Notes: generated by a model from the letters alone, not told the origin. DNA of 64,000 bases from CAUTYU01 sp963545205 (GCA_963545205.1 CAUUHW010000009.1:15963-79962); one strand, 5' to 3'; positions 8,901 through 18,071 are shown, counted from the stretch's first letter. Made by a program: numbers and translations.

Positions 8901-10271
8901 AAAGCCAATCTGCTGACAGTTGAAGCACACGCGCCTGTTGCGATTGATTTGTCCCGCGCCCTCTTTACCCTACAGGACAAGGCCAGGGCCTCAATCAAGG
9001 GACGAATGGAACTCAACTGGATTCCCTATATGTTTGGCCTGGAAGACCATGTTCTCAACGCTGTAAGCTATGTTGACATCCAGGCTCTTTATTTTGACCA
9101 TGACTTTTCCTTACAGGGATATGGCAGAATAAAAGGCGGAAAATACGAATTTCTGCCTGTGGGAACTGTGCTGCGCAACCTTGATCTGGCTGTGTTTTTC
9201 AAGGACAAAAACATTCATTTTGATTTCAGTGCCAGAGACGGCCAAAAAGGCACAGTCAATGCTGACGCGGACGTGCATCTTGCGGCCCTTCCCTCTTTTG
9301 CCGCTTCCATACGTTCCAGTAACTTCCTCGCTCTGCACAATGACCTGACAACCACCAGCCTGAATACCAACCTTGTCCTGCGGGGAAATACACAACATTG
9401 TCAGCTCAGTGGCGATGTGCGCGTAAATTCAGCACAGTTCCGTTTATCACAAGCACCTGCGTCTTCTGTTCCTTCTCTTGAAATTCAGGAGATTGACTCT
9501 CTTGGCAATGTGATTGGAAAAGAAAAAAAAATCCGCCGCAATTCACCTCTTGACCTGAATGTGAACGTCAGTATTCCTAACCAGTTTTTTATCAGGGGGC
9601 GCGGTCTTGAATCCGAATGGAAAGGTTCCGTTCTGATAAACGGCAATGCCTCCACTCCCTCACTGACAGGAGGATTTGAGATTGTACGGGGCAAGTATCT
9701 CTTTGCCGGGCGCGATTTTTTATTTGCTTCCGGAGAACAGAACAGGATTCAGTTTGTTGGCGACTTTCCACCCAATCCTTCCGTGCATGTGACAGCGATC
9801 AGCAAAATTGATGATCTGCTTGTAAAGCTGCAAGTCCAGGGCGTTGTAAGAAATTTTTCATTTTCTCTGCTCTCTGAGCCCATATTGCCGGAAGATGAAA
9901 TTCTGGCCCGGATACTTTTTGGCCGCTCACTTGACAATATCTCCCCTATCCAGTCAATCTATCTGGCTCAGACACTGACTCATCTGACCGGAGCGGGAAA
10001 AAACAATTTTGATCTAATCAGCGGTATCAGAACGGTACTTGGAGTCGATACCTTCAAAATAGAAGAGAACAAGGACAGAACAGGTGGACTCAGTGTCGGT
10101 GTGGGAAAATATCTGACGGAAAAAATCTATGTGGAATTTGAAAAAAGTCCAACTGAGGGAGAAGACAGCCTTTCTGTGGAAATGGAAATGAGTCCCCATC
10201 TCTCCCTGGACACCAAAATTGGTGGAACAGAGGGCAAAAAAATAGAGTTGCAATGGAAGATTGACTACTGA
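5988..10271 (+). CDS. tamB: TamB-like translocation and assembly module protein
   Basis: Very large envelope-spanning protein, 1427 residues, of the TamB/AsmA-like family. It is thought to form a long hydrophobic beta-taco groove between the two membranes, used in outer-membrane protein assembly or lipid transport. One N-terminal anchor helix is visible (about residues 6-28), followed by more than a thousand residues of repetitive beta-rich sequence. The C-terminal DUF490 domain (about 1080-1427) contains VNGNAS-like repeats, LPEDEILARILFGRSL and a final KIELQWKIDY typical of the family end. It starts five bases after tamA, so the two are coexpressed. Confidence 0.92.
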   Translation: MQKLRTVLLVFLATFLVIAALLAGGYFFVGSPSGNSSLVRLINNHARWQGGYLRVAGVFLDPAKQLQCESVQIADANGTWLHLQHVDLKWRIQFFPLRITFSSAHIAKMHLARLPQPSQQDTEPFFLSLPRLPGLPVEFCCPDIVVRQIILDQKLTGRELGYQFQGHLTFAPELTTIQAELSGHSANMGSAGLQLRYIPKDELSLQANVREPAGGMLGKALNMPRGMEISANGQGRLADWQGTVNISAPDWGKITNTFRLAGTEKDVAVRLDSQIGFGPKLAELKEWLGKSPTLYLETTLSKDKIVCKQFCLTSLAGKVRLDGTFYPNRVQANLLADIGDISRLKQEFFMDIAPNEPARMSISGPYSKMNVTASIGAEYFKAPEFNARQIKADFSGTLVPGRKKMLAGDLRFTCSKMTPHLLQYHDIQLTSWLQSSFTDLILSRTTIRSRELVLACEEPVVIDEKGICAAGRLVVNRYDAASLSPYLGQGWTGNITGYVDVQGCNADQRFDLLLKSTDLYSPYLQLKDLVGKKILLSGSGTLTPSNIKWEKARLTTQGSYVFCTGEVDWDINRLNIRTEGKILSLPLLHRDIQGQAHIKSRIQGNLSYPDLRMTLKSSKIDYAGKSIHDFVLRTEFDSRTQKGKLTADLQHLQEPVHFYTVFKQKEKSFQLLQASLVGFDAQANIFGHLFYGTLHGDIGLQVTSPNLQGIGKLLDIPLHGSIKGEATCRWQQEKISGQFQIHGNNTGLTAASKGRAEIKGKIAGSLTRPQIHSSGQVYNFALSDTDILHKTVFDLKGEKKSAQASFKVLGRSLFPFSVSSLIKIKPETDGARISMTSLQGKIGPEVLRLKFPADLVFSPKKTILTPVQIQFGQGDIDLEGRLENENIILNGKLKNISTYLPSVFLPIQEHGEITLQTHISGRLDSPAITSSFRVNQLIPAAASSDKQDFSLSGQAEFHQQQASLVSSFTNGKANLLTVEAHAPVAIDLSRALFTLQDKARASIKGRMELNWIPYMFGLEDHVLNAVSYVDIQALYFDHDFSLQGYGRIKGGKYEFLPVGTVLRNLDLAVFFKDKNIHFDFSARDGQKGTVNADADVHLAALPSFAASIRSSNFLALHNDLTTTSLNTNLVLRGNTQHCQLSGDVRVNSAQFRLSQAPASSVPSLEIQEIDSLGNVIGKEKKIRRNSPLDLNVNVSIPNQFFIRGRGLESEWKGSVLINGNASTPSLTGGFEIVRGKYLFAGRDFLFASGEQNRIQFVGDFPPNPSVHVTAISKIDDLLVKLQVQGVVRNFSFSLLSEPILPEDEILARILFGRSLDNISPIQSIYLAQTLTHLTGAGKNNFDLISGIRTVLGVDTFKIEENKDRTGGLSVGVGKYLTEKIYVEFEKSPTEGEDSLSVEMEMSPHLSLDTKIGGTEGKKIELQWKIDY

Positions 10272-10369
10272 TAAAGAGCCGCTCCTTCTGATTTGAGAAT
10301 ATTTTTGAGTTGAAAAAAACAGAATTTTTGACTACGGTTCTATTTTTATTAACGACGCATGGATAGAAA

Positions 10370-11815
10370 ATGATAAACGAAAAAGAAAGCAGGTTACAGA
10401 GCTACCTGGAGCGTGTTCGCCAGCTCAAGGAAAAAAAAACACTGAATCAGATAACAGAAGCTGATGTCTTACAGTTTGTTATCCCTACCTGTATCGCGCT
10501 TATTGACGAATGCCCGACAACTGCAATCGGACAGCAAGGATTGATCAACATGATCTGCCTTCGCTCTACCATGCACGTGGAGCATGAGCAGATAAAGAAA
10601 AAAATCGCCTCTTTTCTGTTTTCCATCAATACATACCTCAAAGAAAGCGCAGAACAGGACAATTCAACAATCCGGGATATGCGCCTGGAAATCTTTCATA
10701 CAGAAGCCATACTTATTAAAATAATTCAGGTTGTTATTTATTGTTCAGGCCTGTTCATGGATAATCTCATGCTTGGCATCTCACGCTTCCGTGGTGCTGA
10801 AGCTGAACTGCAACTGCATGAACTGGCGCAAAAGATTGAGCTTGGCCATGACTTCTGGAAGCAATTTTATCACCAGTTTGTGCAGGAATCATGCAGGAAT
10901 ATATATGAAGAAATCATAAATAAAAAACAGTTTGCAATGACACGGGAACAAAATCTTATTGTGATCCGTTTTCCTGTCTCTCATTCCTTTCAGGCCGTAC
11001 CAAACAAGGAACAAGGCATACTCAGCCGGATTCAAAACAGGTATATCCAGGCAAAAAGCAAGGCAGGCCCTGATTGTCTGCCTTTACTCCGCCAATGCGC
11101 CAGAATCATCAAGAGAACCGAGATAGAAACCGGCGGATATGAAGACCTTTGCGCCCGAATTCTGGCTATGGACGGGCTTGGAGCGACCTGCGCCGACCTT
11201 TTTCAGCCGGACTCTCCCCCTCAAAACGCCGGGGAGCTGGTCAACTGGATTTTCCATCTGGAACAGGTGGAATACATGATTTTAATGGCCAAAATTGCGA
11301 TGGATACAATCTGGGCCGAGCTGACAAGCATTTTTTCCTATCCTCCAGAACAGATGCAAACCCTCCAAACTTTAACTCTTAATCTGGATCCGCAAAAAGC
11401 GCACATGATGTGGCCGTTTCTTTTTCTGTGTGAGTTTGAAGAGCAGATTCGCCGCAAGGCAGGCAAAGATCTGAAAAAAACAGCCCTTCGCCGTCACTGC
11501 GAACGCAAGATTCCTGTTGAGCTGCTCAAAAAGGTCCTCAAAGGCGGCCTGGCCAAAGAATACCAAAAACAGCTTGTCGCACTGAACCCGAAAATAAAAA
11601 CCTTCTTTTTCAGACCGCAACAACGTGAAGAACTGCAAAAAGTTCTGGCGCGTATCCCGGACCCAAAACTCCAGCGTCTTCTGGTAGAGGCATGGGAGAA
11701 ATCTGAGGCCCTGCCTGATATTTTGCTGCTTTTGAACCTGAAAGCGCTGGCCAGAGGCACGACCAATCTGTCTCAAAAAGTCGTCCAGGTGCTGGGGCAG
11801 TTTGGAATCAGGTAA
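10370..11815 (+). CDS. Hypothetical protein, helical, downstream of tamAB
   Basis: A 481-residue protein I do not recognise. It has no signal peptide and no clear membrane helix, and it is rich in Gln, Glu, Lys and Leu, which suggests an all-helical cytoplasmic protein. The N-terminal half is more hydrophobic (about residues 110-150, IKIIQVVIYCSGLFMDNLML). The C-terminal part from about 340 is strongly basic (RRKAGKDLKKTALRRHCERK). It lies 98 bases after tamB on the same strand; the gap contains TTGACT and AT-rich sequence that could be a promoter. It could be an independent gene. Confidence 0.75.
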   Translation: MINEKESRLQSYLERVRQLKEKKTLNQITEADVLQFVIPTCIALIDECPTTAIGQQGLINMICLRSTMHVEHEQIKKKIASFLFSINTYLKESAEQDNSTIRDMRLEIFHTEAILIKIIQVVIYCSGLFMDNLMLGISRFRGAEAELQLHELAQKIELGHDFWKQFYHQFVQESCRNIYEEIINKKQFAMTREQNLIVIRFPVSHSFQAVPNKEQGILSRIQNRYIQAKSKAGPDCLPLLRQCARIIKRTEIETGGYEDLCARILAMDGLGATCADLFQPDSPPQNAGELVNWIFHLEQVEYMILMAKIAMDTIWAELTSIFSYPPEQMQTLQTLTLNLDPQKAHMMWPFLFLCEFEEQIRRKAGKDLKKTALRRHCERKIPVELLKKVLKGGLAKEYQKQLVALNPKIKTFFFRPQQREELQKVLARIPDPKLQRLLVEAWEKSEALPDILLLLNLKALARGTTNLSQKVVQVLGQFGIR

Positions 11816-12015
11816 TTTTAGATTTTTGAGTGCGGATTTTTGATTTGAAAAATCCGCAGATTGCGCAGATTGGCGCAGAGTTGAAGGAGAAATAGAATTG
11901 GAAGATTGGGAGTTGTGATTTTACGTTGGGCTGATTGGTGATTATTGAGAGAGGTTGTCCGTTGTTTTCGGCACGGCGTTCTTCAATCTTCAAATCAAAA
12001 ATCAGCAATCAAAAA
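11816..12015. repeat. Intergenic repeat-rich gap between convergent genes
   Basis: About 200 bases between the 481-residue hypothetical gene and pyrD, which converge. It holds several copies of the GATTTTTGATTT / AATCAAAAATC word and the string CCGCAGATTGCGCAGATT. The same words occur in the fold-back repeat near 56.3 kb. I see no gene and no clear terminator hairpin here. Confidence 0.55.
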
Positions 12016-12921
12016 TTAAACAACAAGTTTTCCGCGCAAATCTTCAAGCGACTCAAGTCCGAGTTCCTGCATTACAAACGGCAGTTCCCGCGCGATACGA
12101 AACGCGCTGTCAGGACGCATAATATTGGCCGTGCCAATCTGAACTGCGTGCGCCCCAACCAGAATAAACTCCAGCACGTCACGGGCGCAGACAATTCCAC
12201 CAATGCCAATCACAGGCACGGCAACAGTCTGACACACATCGTACACCATTTTCAAGGCCACAGGTTTTATGGCCGGGCCGGAAAGACCGCCAATCACATT
12301 GCCAAGCAAGGGCTGGCGGTTTTTTATATCAACAGCCATGCCCGAAAGCGTGTTAATGAGCGAAAGCGCATCTGCCCCGCCATCAACAGCCGCCCTTGCC
12401 AGCACCCGAATATCAGTCACATTGGGGCTGAGCTTGACAATAACCGGCAGATGCCCCGCTGCCTTTTTCACCGCCTCTGTTACCTGCCGCGCCATTTTGG
12501 GTTCCTGCCCAAAGGCCATGCCCCCGGCCCGGACATTGGGGCAGGAAATATTGACTTCCAAGGCCGCGACCTTGCCGTTTTCAGCAAAGCTGGCGCCCAG
12601 ACGGGCAAAATCTTCCTCGGACTGGGCGTACAGATTAGCGATGACAGGCAGGCCCTGCGGCAGGCAGTCCAGTTTTTTCAGCACCTGTTCAATGCCCACA
12701 TTTTGCAGCCCGATAGCATTGAGCACACCACAGGCAGTTTCAACGATACGCGGCATGGGATTTCCCTGTCTGGGGTGCAGGGAAACGCCTTTTATGGTAA
12801 TCCCGCCAAGTTCTTTCAAATCGCCATAGGGTTCAAATTCAGTTCCGTAGCCAAATGTGCCGGAAGCGGTCAGCACCGGATTTCGCAGACGCAGGCCGCA
12901 AAGCTCAACATGCATGTTCAT
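12016..12921 (-). CDS. pyrD: Dihydroorotate dehydrogenase B, catalytic subunit
   Basis: Class 1B dihydroorotate dehydrogenase, 301 residues, which oxidises dihydroorotate to orotate in pyrimidine synthesis with FMN. Visible features are the start LCGLRLRNPVLTASGTFGYG, the catalytic-loop segment NISCPNVRAGG with the active-site Cys, VKLSPNVTD, and the FMN phosphate-binding VIGIGGIVCARDVLEFILVGA. pyrK lies directly upstream (10-base gap), so electrons pass to NAD through that iron-sulfur flavoprotein, as in other class 1B enzymes. Confidence 0.96.
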   Translation of the reverse strand: MNMHVELCGLRLRNPVLTASGTFGYGTEFEPYGDLKELGGITIKGVSLHPRQGNPMPRIVETACGVLNAIGLQNVGIEQVLKKLDCLPQGLPVIANLYAQSEEDFARLGASFAENGKVAALEVNISCPNVRAGGMAFGQEPKMARQVTEAVKKAAGHLPVIVKLSPNVTDIRVLARAAVDGGADALSLINTLSGMAVDIKNRQPLLGNVIGGLSGPAIKPVALKMVYDVCQTVAVPVIGIGGIVCARDVLEFILVGAHAVQIGTANIMRPDSAFRIARELPFVMQELGLESLEDLRGKLVV

Positions 12922-12931
12922 AGGTTACCGC

Positions 12932-13705
12932 TTACAGTTTCATGTCGCTGGCCCGAAAAACAGGGCCACAGGTACAGGTTGGTAACAACCGCTCTTTGCC
13001 TTCAACCATACAGCCAAGACAGGCTCCCACACCGCAACCCATTCTGGTTTCCAAAGAAAGCTGGGCCTGAACCTCATGCCGCGCGGCAAGCTCTTGTACT
13101 GTTTTCAAAAAAGGAAGCGGACCGCAGGCCAGCACCAAACGGTTTTCCTGCGCTGCGCCAGCCATTTCCTTTTCCAGCAGGTCAATAAACACAGGCAAAT
13201 CTTCAGGCCTGCGCTGATGAAAGAACTCGCTCGCGCCAAGTCCCGAAAAAATATCCAGAGAGTAACAGGCAGGGTCAAGCTGATGCCCAAAAAGCAGACG
13301 CAAAAGCTCTGGACGGGGGTGAACACGGGCCATCTGGAAAAACGGGGCAATGCCGATTCCCCCGGCCAGCAATAAAAGAGACTGTTCCCCTGTATAAAAA
13401 AAACCGTTTCCAAGCGGTCCCCACACTGTAACCTTGTCGCCAGTTCGCAGTGCGGCAAGTCGCTTCGTCCCCCTGCCCCGCACCTGAAAGAACAGATGCA
13501 GATACCGTGTATTCAGCTCGCAGATGGAAAGAGGCCGGCCTAAGGGGAGTTCACAGCCAAAACTTTCAGCTCTGAGCATGACAAACTGGCCAACCGTATA
13601 TTCCCATTCAGGGGGCTGCAGATAAAGATGGCAAAATCTTTGTTGTGAGTCCGCAAACTGAAGTGCGAGAACTTCCAGTTCGCGGCAACTGCTTTGCTGC
13701 GGCAT
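12932..13705 (-). CDS. pyrK: Dihydroorotate dehydrogenase B, electron-transfer subunit
   Basis: FAD and 2Fe-2S protein of 257 residues that passes electrons from PyrD to NAD. FAD-binding RPLSIC lies at about residue 58, the NAD-domain glycine motif LLLAGGIGIAPFF at about 112, and the C-terminal cluster motif MGCGVGACLGCMVEG plus a later Cys in LPTCTCGPVF supplies the four ligands. It is adjacent to pyrD, 10 bases upstream on the same strand. Ferredoxin-NADP reductase relatives share the fold, but the neighbouring pyrD fixes the assignment. Confidence 0.93.
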   Translation of the reverse strand: MPQQSSCRELEVLALQFADSQQRFCHLYLQPPEWEYTVGQFVMLRAESFGCELPLGRPLSICELNTRYLHLFFQVRGRGTKRLAALRTGDKVTVWGPLGNGFFYTGEQSLLLLAGGIGIAPFFQMARVHPRPELLRLLFGHQLDPACYSLDIFSGLGASEFFHQRRPEDLPVFIDLLEKEMAGAAQENRLVLACGPLPFLKTVQELAARHEVQAQLSLETRMGCGVGACLGCMVEGKERLLPTCTCGPVFRASDMKL

Positions 13706-13724
13706 ACGTGCTCCAGATTCTGGC

Positions 13725-15296
13725 TTATACGGGAGAAAAATTTTTTCCTGTCATTCTGGCCAGTTCATTCTTGCGTTCTGCTTCATTCAGCGCATGACAG
13801 AAAGTAAAGGTCTGTCCGGCATGGACATTTTTTTGAACCAGAAAATGCGCGTCAGCCAGACCAGCCAGCTGCGGCCAGTGCGAGATAAGAATGATCTGCC
13901 TTTCCCGGGCCAGCGAGTGAAGAGAACGCCCAACCTTGCCCAGGGTTTCACCGCCGATTCCGGCGTCAACCTCGTCAAAAACAAGGGTTGCCTGTTCCTG
14001 CCCTACCCGCAGTTCAGCCAGAGCCAGCAAAAAACGGGACAGTTCTCCGCCGGAAGCAATTTTGTCCAGGGCCTGTGGCGGCTGGCCTGGGTTTGGAATC
14101 CAGTACAGCCGGGGCCGTTTTTGAACGATACCTGGATACACCTCTTCGTCCTCAAAGACAAAACGGGTTGTAACGTACTCGGCAAAGCCTAGTTCATGCA
14201 GCTGACTCTGAATACGCTTTTCCAGTTTGGCGGCTGTTTCCTGTCTGACAGTGTTCAGTTCGCGGCACAAAACAGCCAGTTCCTCTTTTTTCTGGGCCTC
14301 GGCCCTGGTGAGACGATTTTTTTCCAGACCGCTTTCATCAAGAAAAGAAAGGTTGGCGTCAATTTCATTTTGCAAATCCAGAATCTGGGGCAGAGTCCGG
14401 TTCAGTTTGCGCTTTAACTGCGCCAGTTCCCACAGGCGGCGTTCTATGCCGTCCAGGTTTTCTTCACTGCCCTGCAGATGCGAAAGCTGGCGGAAAGAAG
14501 CGTCAATATCCCGCAGAGTATCCCTGAAAGTCGTAACAGATTCAAGGGACGGAGCCAGAGCCTCGTGCTGTTCAACAAGGCGCTGCAAAACCATCTGCAA
14601 ACGGGCGAGTGTATCGTGCAGGCCGCTTTCCGCTCCGTGCAGCAAAGACAGACCTTCCTCAACCTGAGCAAGAGAAAGTTCAAAAGCCCTGGCCTGCTCC
14701 TTGCGCCTGAGCAACTCGTCTTCTTCTCCGGCAACCGGCCCTACCCGTTCGATTTCTTGGCGCTGAAATTCAAGCATTTCACGGCGGGCGACAAGGTCGG
14801 CCATTTTTTTGTCCAGGTCTTCACTTTGGCGGCAGATTTCACGCAGCTCTTCCCGCATGCTCAAAAAACGCCGCACAACAGCCGAATCGGGCAAAAAATG
14901 ATCAAGAATCTGGAGATGGGTAGATGGGCGCAACAGTTTTTGCTGCCCGTGCTGACTGGTAATCTGTAACAGCGAAGGACGCAGGGCTGCGATTTTTTCT
15001 TTTGAACTGAGCTGGTCATTGACAAACAGGCGGCTGCGGCCTGTTACGCCGGAAAGCTCCCGCCGGATGATCAGCTCTTCGCCATCAACAACAAACAGGG
15101 CTTCGACTCTGGCTTCCTCCGCGCCCGGACGCACCATGTTCGTCTCAATCCGCTCGCCCAGAATAAAATCCATCGCCTTGAGAATAAACGATTTTCCAGC
15201 TCCACTTTCTCCGGTAATCACATTCAGGCCCGAAGAAAATTCAAGTTCCAGATCGTCAATTAACGCCAGTTGTTTAATACGAAGAAGTTCAAGCAT
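13725..15296 (-). CDS. recN: DNA repair ATPase RecN
   Basis: SMC-like ATPase involved in double-strand break repair, 523 residues (family about 550). The start MLELLRIKQLALIDDLELEF and Walker A ITGESGAGKSFILKAMDFIL (about residues 27-46) are typical. A coiled coil fills about 150-370. The C-terminal signature, LASGGELSRFLLALAEL, and Walker B LVFDEVDAGIGGETLGKVG reassemble the ATPase head. It precedes pyrK by 19 bases on the same strand. The shorter length falls in the coiled coil, with no motif missing. Confidence 0.96.
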   Translation of the reverse strand: MLELLRIKQLALIDDLELEFSSGLNVITGESGAGKSFILKAMDFILGERIETNMVRPGAEEARVEALFVVDGEELIIRRELSGVTGRSRLFVNDQLSSKEKIAALRPSLLQITSQHGQQKLLRPSTHLQILDHFLPDSAVVRRFLSMREELREICRQSEDLDKKMADLVARREMLEFQRQEIERVGPVAGEEDELLRRKEQARAFELSLAQVEEGLSLLHGAESGLHDTLARLQMVLQRLVEQHEALAPSLESVTTFRDTLRDIDASFRQLSHLQGSEENLDGIERRLWELAQLKRKLNRTLPQILDLQNEIDANLSFLDESGLEKNRLTRAEAQKKEELAVLCRELNTVRQETAAKLEKRIQSQLHELGFAEYVTTRFVFEDEEVYPGIVQKRPRLYWIPNPGQPPQALDKIASGGELSRFLLALAELRVGQEQATLVFDEVDAGIGGETLGKVGRSLHSLARERQIILISHWPQLAGLADAHFLVQKNVHAGQTFTFCHALNEAERKNELARMTGKNFSPV

Positions 15297-15367
15297 GATT
15301 TTCCAGCTCTTTTAATTGCGGCAAAGGCGCAAGGCCGCTCCCCTGACCTGTTTTTTCCACATAAAAA

Positions 15368-16384
15368 TCAGTTGTCACCAGTTGTTCCAGCTTCTTTTTC
15401 CGGCTCCCGCACAGCCTGGCGCTCAATCAGTTCCTGGCCCCGCAGCCATTTCAAAATCACATCATTGCCCTGAAAAGCAAGTGTGACAGAGGGATTGACC
15501 TGAACAATGAGCAAAGGGATTCCTTTATACCCGCTGGCGGTAAAAAAAGCCCGTGATTTTTTGGCCATGTCAAAAATTTTTGCTTCAGGCGCAGGCAGCC
15601 CGTCTTCTTCAAGCTGTTTGGTTTTTAATATCGCGTAAAAAACATTGTCCTGTACTTCCGCTACCTGAGTCAGCGCAGTCAGTTTGGCGACATCTTTTTT
15701 TTCCGTGTCCAAAGGATGCAGCAGCCAGTTGCCATTGCCGGTCAAAAGGTCATTATTCAGGCTTAAATCAGTCAACAGGTCAGTGCAATGCGAACAGTGC
15801 AAACTGAAAAACAGATGGTAGGCAGGATAATCACCACTGACCGCGACATCGGTTTTCAAAAGAACCGAATCTTCCAGTTCCGCCACTTCTCCTCCAGTAC
15901 TGTCCCATACCAGAATGGAACTGGCGGCAAAGCCGCTTGCCCAGACCGCGCAGGCCAGCAAACAGACCTGCCAGCTTTTTTTCCACCAGGCGCAGGAAAG
16001 GGCGACACAAAAAAGTATCAGGCCAACGCCAATGCAAATCAGACAATAGGTTTTAAGGTGCACAAACTGAAAACCGAGCAAGGCACCATCAAAAGCCATA
16101 CTCCCGTATAAACAGGCAAGCAGGGTAAAATGCCAGAAACGAATCTGGGGGGAGCGAACAGCAAGCAAAAGGAACAGAAAAAAAAACCAGAAAAAGACGG
16201 CTCCCGCCTGAATAAGCATCAGTTCTCCAAAACGGATGTATTCTCCCACCACCCTGCAGGAAGCAACGCCGCACAGGCTGGTCTGGGCAACGGTTTGCAA
16301 AACAATCTCTGTGGTCAGGGTTGTGGCGGCCAAAAACAAAACAACACACAATATGGTATGGTCTGGAAGAGCTATCTTTTTCAC
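15368..16384 (-). CDS. VKOR-family oxidoreductase fused to a thioredoxin-like domain
   Basis: Membrane disulfide-forming enzyme of the vitamin K epoxide reductase type, 338 residues, starting at a GTG with AAGGAC upstream. Four to five membrane helices occupy residues 1-170. They contain a CGVASC pair (about 38-43) and a CLIC active-site pair (about 114-117), the two cysteine pairs of bacterial VKOR. A periplasmic thioredoxin-like domain follows (about 190-325) with active site CSHC in LFFSLHCSHCTDLL and a cis-Pro candidate in GIPLLIVQV. It should oxidise protein thiols in the periplasm with quinone as acceptor, replacing DsbA/DsbB. recN lies 71 bases downstream. Confidence 0.82.
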   Translation of the reverse strand: MKKIALPDHTILCVVLFLAATTLTTEIVLQTVAQTSLCGVASCRVVGEYIRFGELMLIQAGAVFFWFFFLFLLLAVRSPQIRFWHFTLLACLYGSMAFDGALLGFQFVHLKTYCLICIGVGLILFCVALSCAWWKKSWQVCLLACAVWASGFAASSILVWDSTGGEVAELEDSVLLKTDVAVSGDYPAYHLFFSLHCSHCTDLLTDLSLNNDLLTGNGNWLLHPLDTEKKDVAKLTALTQVAEVQDNVFYAILKTKQLEEDGLPAPEAKIFDMAKKSRAFFTASGYKGIPLLIVQVNPSVTLAFQGNDVILKWLRGQELIERQAVREPEKEAGTTGDN

Positions 16385-16543
16385 AAAATGTCCTTAGTCC
16401 GAAAAATGGTCATCTGCACAGAGCGCTTCATCTGTGGAGATACAAGAGCCAGTTGCAAGTTCAATTGTGACAGCGTATGCACGAACCGATTTCGCAGGCC
16501 TAATCAATAACCGCAAAAACTTCAAGTGAACATGGAGAACAAA

Positions 16544-17422
16544 ATGTATTCAGCCGCCATGAGAGCCAATATTTTACTGCTGCTTACTGCCGGAATCTGG
16601 GGAACAACTTTTTCAGCCCAAAAATTTGCCATGCAGTATATGGAACCACTGACCTTCAACGCCATTCGCTTTGCTCTGGGTTCACTGGTTCTTGTTCCGC
16701 TTATTTCACGCATGGACAAGAAACAGGCCGGAAACAGCCAGAATACACGCCATCTTGTTTTTTCCGGTTGCCTCCTGGGCCTGCTGATGTTCACTGGTTC
16801 CTATCTCCAGCAGCTTGGAATCTGTTTAACAAGTGCTGGCAAGGCCGGATTTTTAACCGGCATGTATGTTGTACAGGTTCCGCTGTTTGGAATATTCATG
16901 AAACAAAAATATGGACTTGGAACCTGGATTGGCACTTTTCTGGCGATTTGCGGCACATATTTTTTAAGCGTGACACAGGATTTCAGTATCAACAAAGGCG
17001 ATCTTCTGGTGCTGGCCGGTTCAGCCTTCTGGGCCTTGCATGTCATCTGTATTGGATTTTTTTCTCCAGGTCTGCGCACGGTTGATGCTGTTAAAATGTC
17101 GTGCGTGCAATTTATGGCCTGTTCGGTATTCAGCCTCATAGCGGCAATCTTTGTTGAACACATTACCGCGAGTGGTATCTGGGCCAGTATCTGGGCTATT
17201 TTCTACGCCGGATTTTTTTCCGTTGGCATTGCCTTTACCCTGCAGGTCGTTGCTCAGCGTGATGCTAAGCCGGCAACAGCTGCCATACTCCTGTGTACGG
17301 AAGGAATATTCGCGACCATTGCCGGCTGGCTGTTTTTAGATGAAACCATGGGAGCACGGACAATTTTGGGCTGCCTGCTTATTTTTTGCGGAATGGTCTG
17401 TTCCCAGTTGAAATGGCGCTGA
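16544..17422 (+). CDS. EamA/DMT-family transporter
   Basis: Ten-helix metabolite transporter of the drug/metabolite superfamily, 292 residues. I start it at the ATG at 16544 because GGAG sits at correct spacing before it; the frame is open to a GTG at 16526. The two EamA repeats begin at about residues 7 (LLLLTAGIWGTTFSAQKFAM) and 155 (ALHVICIGFFSPG). The end of the second repeat, AAILLCTEGIFATIAGWLFL, matches the family. The substrate is unknown; relatives export amino acids or nucleosides. Confidence 0.9.
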   Translation: MYSAAMRANILLLLTAGIWGTTFSAQKFAMQYMEPLTFNAIRFALGSLVLVPLISRMDKKQAGNSQNTRHLVFSGCLLGLLMFTGSYLQQLGICLTSAGKAGFLTGMYVVQVPLFGIFMKQKYGLGTWIGTFLAICGTYFLSVTQDFSINKGDLLVLAGSAFWALHVICIGFFSPGLRTVDAVKMSCVQFMACSVFSLIAAIFVEHITASGIWASIWAIFYAGFFSVGIAFTLQVVAQRDAKPATAAILLCTEGIFATIAGWLFLDETMGARTILGCLLIFCGMVCSQLKWR

Positions 17423-17449
17423 CAGCACTCCGGGCTGATTTTCAACCCC

Positions 17450-18058
17450 TTACCAGGAAACAGTTTTTTTTGAGCCAACCTTGCCGATAATCACCTCATG
17501 TTCCCAGAATGCGAGTCCGCTCTCAAGATGGGTAAGGGTGAGCTGAAAATAATACTCTACCAGCTGCTTGCCACTTCCAGTTCTCGCGTTTCTCTGAAGT
17601 ATCTTTCCGCTCAGGCCCATATCCGGCGCGATCATCGCGTTCTTTTTGGCAATTGTCGTTCCTTTCACTTCTTCATTGCTTCTCAACTCTCTTACGGAAT
17701 GACTGAGAGTTGATTCAGGGCCGCCCACCTGTATAGCGGTTGTAACAATAGCCTTGCCACTTCTCAAAAGAGCCACACGGATCTTCTTAATCAGCATATC
17801 AGTATCAATCCGTTGCGTTGTGTCATTTATAATCTGATCAATCCCCACAACATATCTTTCGCCGCCCTGTTTATTCAAGACTCCGCTTTGCAACAGACTT
17901 TCAGTCGCTTCAACAGCGGCTTTTTCAAAATCGCCCCTGTCAATCCCCATTGTTATCAATTCTTCCTGATTCTTGTATCCTTCATCCACGTATTGCGTCC
18001 GACTGGAACAGCCGGTTATGAACAAAAGGACTATCCAAAAAACAATACTCTTTTTCAT
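17450..18058 (-). CDS. LpoB-like lipoprotein (penicillin-binding protein activator family)
   Basis: Outer-membrane lipoprotein candidate, 202 residues from the ATG at 18058, which has AAGGAG just upstream (the frame extends 14 codons further without support). The signal peptide ends in a lipobox with Cys (LLFITGCSS). The rest resembles LpoB, the activator of the peptidoglycan synthase PBP1b: ATESLLQSGVLNKQGG, then QIINDTTQRIDTDMLIKKIR and a KAIVTTAI strand. It is the last gene of a three-lipoprotein cluster. In E. coli the lpoB and ycfL genes are also neighbours, which supports the call. No PBP gene lies in this window. Confidence 0.75.
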   Translation of the reverse strand: MKKSIVFWIVLLFITGCSSRTQYVDEGYKNQEELITMGIDRGDFEKAAVEATESLLQSGVLNKQGGERYVVGIDQIINDTTQRIDTDMLIKKIRVALLRSGKAIVTTAIQVGGPESTLSHSVRELRSNEEVKGTTIAKKNAMIAPDMGLSGKILQRNARTGSGKQLVEYYFQLTLTHLESGLAFWEHEVIIGKVGSKKTVSW

Positions 18059-18071
18059 ACCGCTCTCCTTT

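Noticed and set aside
11935..13188. 417-codon plus-strand frame across pyrD
   Set aside because: It is antisense to pyrD and pyrK, both of which have complete family motifs; the frame is a composition artefact.
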